The translations under genes and the position numbers were made by a program. This document shows, piece after piece, positions 61,190 through 64,000 of a stretch of 64,000 bases of DNA. The DNA is taken from contig NZ_JAGTXB010000007.1 in NCBI RefSeq assembly GCF_018224885.1, forward strand, positions 62,001 to 126,000, read 5' to 3'. Position 1 is the first letter of the stretch, and every line of letters begins with the position of its first letter. A model generated the notes under the pieces. That model was given only the letters and a program-made list of their open reading frames with translations, ran no database searches and was not told the origin of the DNA. Source of the DNA: Chitinophaga hostae (lineage in GTDB: Bacteria > Bacteroidota > Bacteroidia > Chitinophagales > Chitinophagaceae).

Positions 61190-64000
61190 TATTTCCGTTT
61201 TTTGGGATGATCAAGATTATATGCCTTTGTTGGAATCGGATTAGCTGTTGCAGACTTCAACTTCCCATTTTCATCATATATAACATCCTTACGAATAGCT
61301 CCTCCCATATTTTCCACCTCCATTGCCCGCCCCTCATCCTGACTGCCACCTGCCCTCAGATGTCCTATGCCATGCCAGAAATTTTCATATGGCGTAAAAG
61401 TCTTCAATGGTCCTTTCCCTCCATTTTGAAACATATCTTTCATATCAGCAGGGAGTTGATTTCCTTTCTCATCGTACTTGGTATCTATTACATTAGCCTG
61501 CGTTGCAGAAGGGTTGATCGCTAAAATACCTTCTCCGTTCTTCGTTCCAGATGGGTAAACAGCCGCATCCCCTTTCGAACCTTCATTACCAGTGTTGATT
61601 TCTGTTTTAGTGCCATCTTTCTTTTCAAATGTAACCTTTTCTTCAATGACAACATTGTACTTCGTTGTAGAAGACATTAAGCCCTCTAATTCTCCAAATG
61701 CCTTTGCTTCTTCGCTTGTAAATTTAGATTTATCACCACTAAAAGCAAGTTTTCCATCTTCTTTCCCATAAGAAAAATCTTTTGCATTATCACCAAATGC
61801 CTGATATAAAAAATCTGTAACCTTCTTTTGGTATTTTTCTCCAACAATTACATCCGCTGGCCCCATCCCATCAGGATCAATAAAACGTAGTGGGTTGTTA
61901 AAAGAGTAGTTATAGGGACTCCATCGTCTCATTTGTTCACTTAATGGGTCTAACACATGCCATCTCCCAATCTGTACATCATATATTCTGCTACCATAGT
62001 CATACCACTCCAATCCACTTCCATCTCCGAACTCCTTACTCTGTAGCTCCTTACCATTATATTTCAGCCGATTCTCCGGATAATTCGCCCCCTTCAACGC
62101 ATTGGAACTAATCCCTGCCATCGTCAGCCCAAACGGATAGTAGTGTGTCTCCTCCAGCAACGGCCCTGAATTAACACCTAAAATGACATTATCAAAGAAC
62201 ACATCCTGAGTTCCTTCATTGCTGGTATATGCATACAGGAACCCCGATTTCTCCATCACCATTTTATCCTGACCCAGCGTCTGCAGCTGATCTGGCGCTG
62301 CTTTTACCTGCTTCACCCCACTGTTTCCATCTACTAATTTAAACTGGTCATCGAACATTACAAAATTAAGATACGCTTTGGGTCTGTCAGGGTTGGTCTG
62401 ATCGGGCTCTTTCTCTTTCAATCGGCGGTAATCATTGTTATAGAAGTTGCTGGTAAACGGAGTCTGCTGATCTGCGCCAGCTAAGCCGTGTACACCTTCA
62501 TCTGTTGCACCGTTACCATTAAAGGCATGCACGAGATCCGTGAGTATGTTTTCAACGGAAGGAGCAACATCATTTTTTTCCTTAGGCCCACCGGATTTAT
62601 AGAAGGCTTTGGCACTCAGGGAAATGGTATCTCCAGCCATCACACGAAGTACAATGGAAGGACCAATTTTCTTACCGGTACCGGTGGCAGTCAATTTTGC
62701 TACTGCCGCATTTTGTCCCGCGCTTTCATCAGCCGGATAACCCGCAGGTTTAGCTGTCCTCGTATTATCAATATTACTGAACAAAGCTGTTTCCGTAGCT
62801 GCTGCCGGCGTCTCCATCGTAGCCGCGTACATCGTAAAGTCAGACTGTTCTGTTAATACCATGCGGGTATTGCCGAGATGGTCTTTTACAAAATAGTCAT
62901 ACATGTAACGCACCGGTTGTCCTGCCGCAAATACGGCCCGCGCACGTCCTTCTTCATGACCAACAAATTCCAGCGTATCGTTTTCATATACGAAACTGTT
63001 GATGTAATCAATTGTTGTTACTTTAGCTGTACTGCCGGTATTGTCGGTAACTATTTTCTTTTGTTTATTGCCGGCTGCATCATACAGATAGCGAATAGTT
63101 CCCTTTCCTGTAATAACAATACTATCGGGCAGGTTCAGGTGATTATACCGGATAACGGAGATACCTTTATTGGCATCTGCTGTAAGGTTTCCGTTAGCGT
63201 CGTAGATATAGTCGGCTGTTTCGTTATTATTAATTTCCTTAAAGTCGCCCAGCGTGCTTTGAGCGTTGTTTGTCCGGTCTGTTACAAAGGACAATTTATT
63301 ACTGTTAGTGTTATAGCCGTATTTAAGGTCATCAAGGGTTTGTATCGCCAAGCCATTCATTCCCTTTTGGTTCATAAACTGGATATTACCTCTCGCATCG
63401 TAGGATATACCGGTAACCGAAAAATCTTTCAGACTCTTTGTCCACCCGGTACTGCCGGCATTCACCTGGTTAAAGTCGGCTGACAACAACCGGTTAGCTT
63501 TGTCATAAGCAAATCCATATGCCCGGGCAATGGTATCACTGTGGCTTTTCCACACAGCACCGGCAATATTGCCATTGTATTGTACCGAAGTAAACCCATA
63601 GTCATAACTAAGTGTTTGACCGAACCAGTTGGCAGAGCCACTGGCGGTTGTCACAAAGTCCTTATTGATGGCCTTTAGCCAGCCCCGGATATTATATTCA
63701 TAATTCAGGGTCTCCAGTTGCGTGCTTGCCCCGGTAACGCCTAGACGCTTCTTCTTCAGCTGGCCTAATTCGTCATATTCATTTACTGCGAGCGTCTTCT
63801 CCTGGGCCGGATCATCGTTGAGCATCTTTTTAATATTGACCAAACGTCCGCCGGCATCATAATTCATCATGGTACGTACCGTTACCTGCGGAATGCTGCC
63901 ACTGCGCTGATTACGGTGACGCTGATAGGTACTCAGTAATTTGCCGTTGAAATCGTACAGGCTGTTCATCACATCATACCCGCCGCTGATATTATCCGAC
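61189..64000 (-). CDS. second RHS-repeat toxin, 5-prime part outside the window
   Basis: The frame is open to the window edge, so the internal ATG at 63972 is not the true start. From the edge to GANYPENR it is nearly identical to the full-length RHS protein at 51525-55886. It then carries a different core ([33 protein letters not shown]) and a unique tip of about 225 aa after FIDPDGMGPAD. The tip contains ENFWHGIGHLRAGGSQDEGRA (positions about 61390-61330), a zincin-like HxxGH arrangement in which glycine replaces the catalytic glutamate expected in HExGH. Upstream homology suggests the same delivery machinery. Confidence 0.85.
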   Translation of the reverse strand, partial: SDNISGGYDVMNSLYDFNGKLLSTYQRHRNQRSGSIPQVTVRTMMNYDAGGRLVNIKKMLNDDPAQEKTLAVNEYDELGQLKKKRLGVTGASTQLETLNYEYNIRGWLKAINKDFVTTASGSANWFGQTLSYDYGFTSVQYNGNIAGAVWKSHSDTIARAYGFAYDKANRLLSADFNQVNAGSTGWTKSLKDFSVTGISYDARGNIQFMNQKGMNGLAIQTLDDLKYGYNTNSNKLSFVTDRTNNAQSTLGDFKEINNNETADYIYDANGNLTADANKGISVIRYNHLNLPDSIVITGKGTIRYLYDAAGNKQKKIVTDNTGSTAKVTTIDYINSFVYENDTLEFVGHEEGRARAVFAAGQPVRYMYDYFVKDHLGNTRMVLTEQSDFTMYAATMETPAAATETALFSNIDNTRTAKPAGYPADESAGQNAAVAKLTATGTGKKIGPSIVLRVMAGDTISLSAKAFYKSGGPKEKNDVAPSVENILTDLVHAFNGNGATDEGVHGLAGADQQTPFTSNFYNNDYRRLKEKEPDQTNPDRPKAYLNFVMFDDQFKLVDGNSGVKQVKAAPDQLQTLGQDKMVMEKSGFLYAYTSNEGTQDVFFDNVILGVNSGPLLEETHYYPFGLTMAGISSNALKGANYPENRLKYNGKELQSKEFGDGSGLEWYDYGSRIYDVQIGRWHVLDPLSEQMRRWSPYNYSFNNPLRFIDPDGMGPADVIVGEKYQKKVTDFLYQAFGDNAKDFSYGKEDGKLAFSGDKSKFTSEEAKAFGELEGLMSSTTKYNVVIEEKVTFEKKDGTKTEINTGNEGSKGDAAVYPSGTKNGEGILAINPSATQANVIDTKYDEKGNQLPADMKDMFQNGGKGPLKTFTPYENFWHGIGHLRAGGSQDEGRAMEVENMGGAIRKDVIYDENGKLKSATANPIPTKAYNLDHPKKRK
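62069..64000 (-). repeat. 1.93-kb direct repeat, copy 2 (RHS body and core)
   Basis: Collinear with 52282-54213. The match runs off the right edge of the window. Differences are scattered single bases, mostly silent, so the copies are old enough to have diverged or are partly homogenised by gene conversion. Confidence 0.9.

Overview
The window reads as one chromosome segment of a Bacteroidetes bacterium, most likely a Chitinophaga-like member of the Chitinophagaceae. The grounds are proteins of Bacteroidetes type (a gliding-motility/type IX C-terminal sorting domain, long RHS/YD proteins ending in [20 protein letters not shown] cores, VGIGTTSP-repeat proteins), promoter -7 elements of the TAnnTTTG kind, little Shine-Dalgarno signal, and many overlapping starts and stops. 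This rests on reading alone; no database search was made. No rRNA, tRNA or CRISPR array was seen.

Region 1 (291-25135, all minus strand) is a Wzx/Wzy-type polysaccharide locus. In transcription order it has a membrane-bound nucleotide-sugar 4,6-dehydratase, Wza, Wzc with a tyrosine-rich tail, a UDP-N-acetylhexosamine dehydrogenase, UDP-GlcNAc 2-epimerase, Wzx flippase, an acyltransferase, a pyruvyltransferase, a glycosyltransferase, Wzy, a secreted GH56-like hydrolase, more transferases, a second 2-epimerase, the CapE/cupin/CapF/CapG-type UDP-N-acetyl-L-fucosamine pathway, another glycosyltransferase, a 4-reductase, a WecA/WbpL-type initiating transferase and a PglD/NeuD-type acetyltransferase. 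It looks like one operon or a few, led from the 0.87-kb gap at 25136-26007.

Region 2 (26008-45366) is mainly metabolic: lutABC for L-lactate oxidation, a PIF1-like helicase, a nitrilase-family amidohydrolase, a cold-shock protein, an MHS-type MFS transporter, rpiA, and a four-gene trans-4-hydroxy-L-proline degradation operon (epimerase, FAD dehydrogenase, deaminase, alpha-ketoglutarate semialdehyde dehydrogenase). Then come a large surface protein with a type IX sorting domain, an M28 peptidase and an MtfA-like metallopeptidase. Several gene ends carry long palindromes; two related ones (28887-29107 and 35034-35195) belong to one repeat family.

Region 3 (45405-64000, mostly minus strand) is a polymorphic-toxin island. 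A full-length RHS protein (51525-55886) follows a companion RHS-like gene and a VGIGTTSP-repeat gene, and is itself followed by a small immunity candidate. Downstream lie three orphan RHS tip cassettes, each starting at the same [15 protein letters not shown] core and each followed by its own candidate immunity gene; the second and third cassettes are stacked on the preceding immunity gene with 6-8 bp between. Two of the three cassettes carry homopolymer frameshifts, and remnants of XRE-type regulators flank the array in the opposite orientation. A second RHS gene, cut by the window edge, shares a 1.93-kb collinear repeat with the first but carries a different toxin tip and immunity gene. This layout looks like a reservoir for swapping toxin tips and is the most interesting part of the window.
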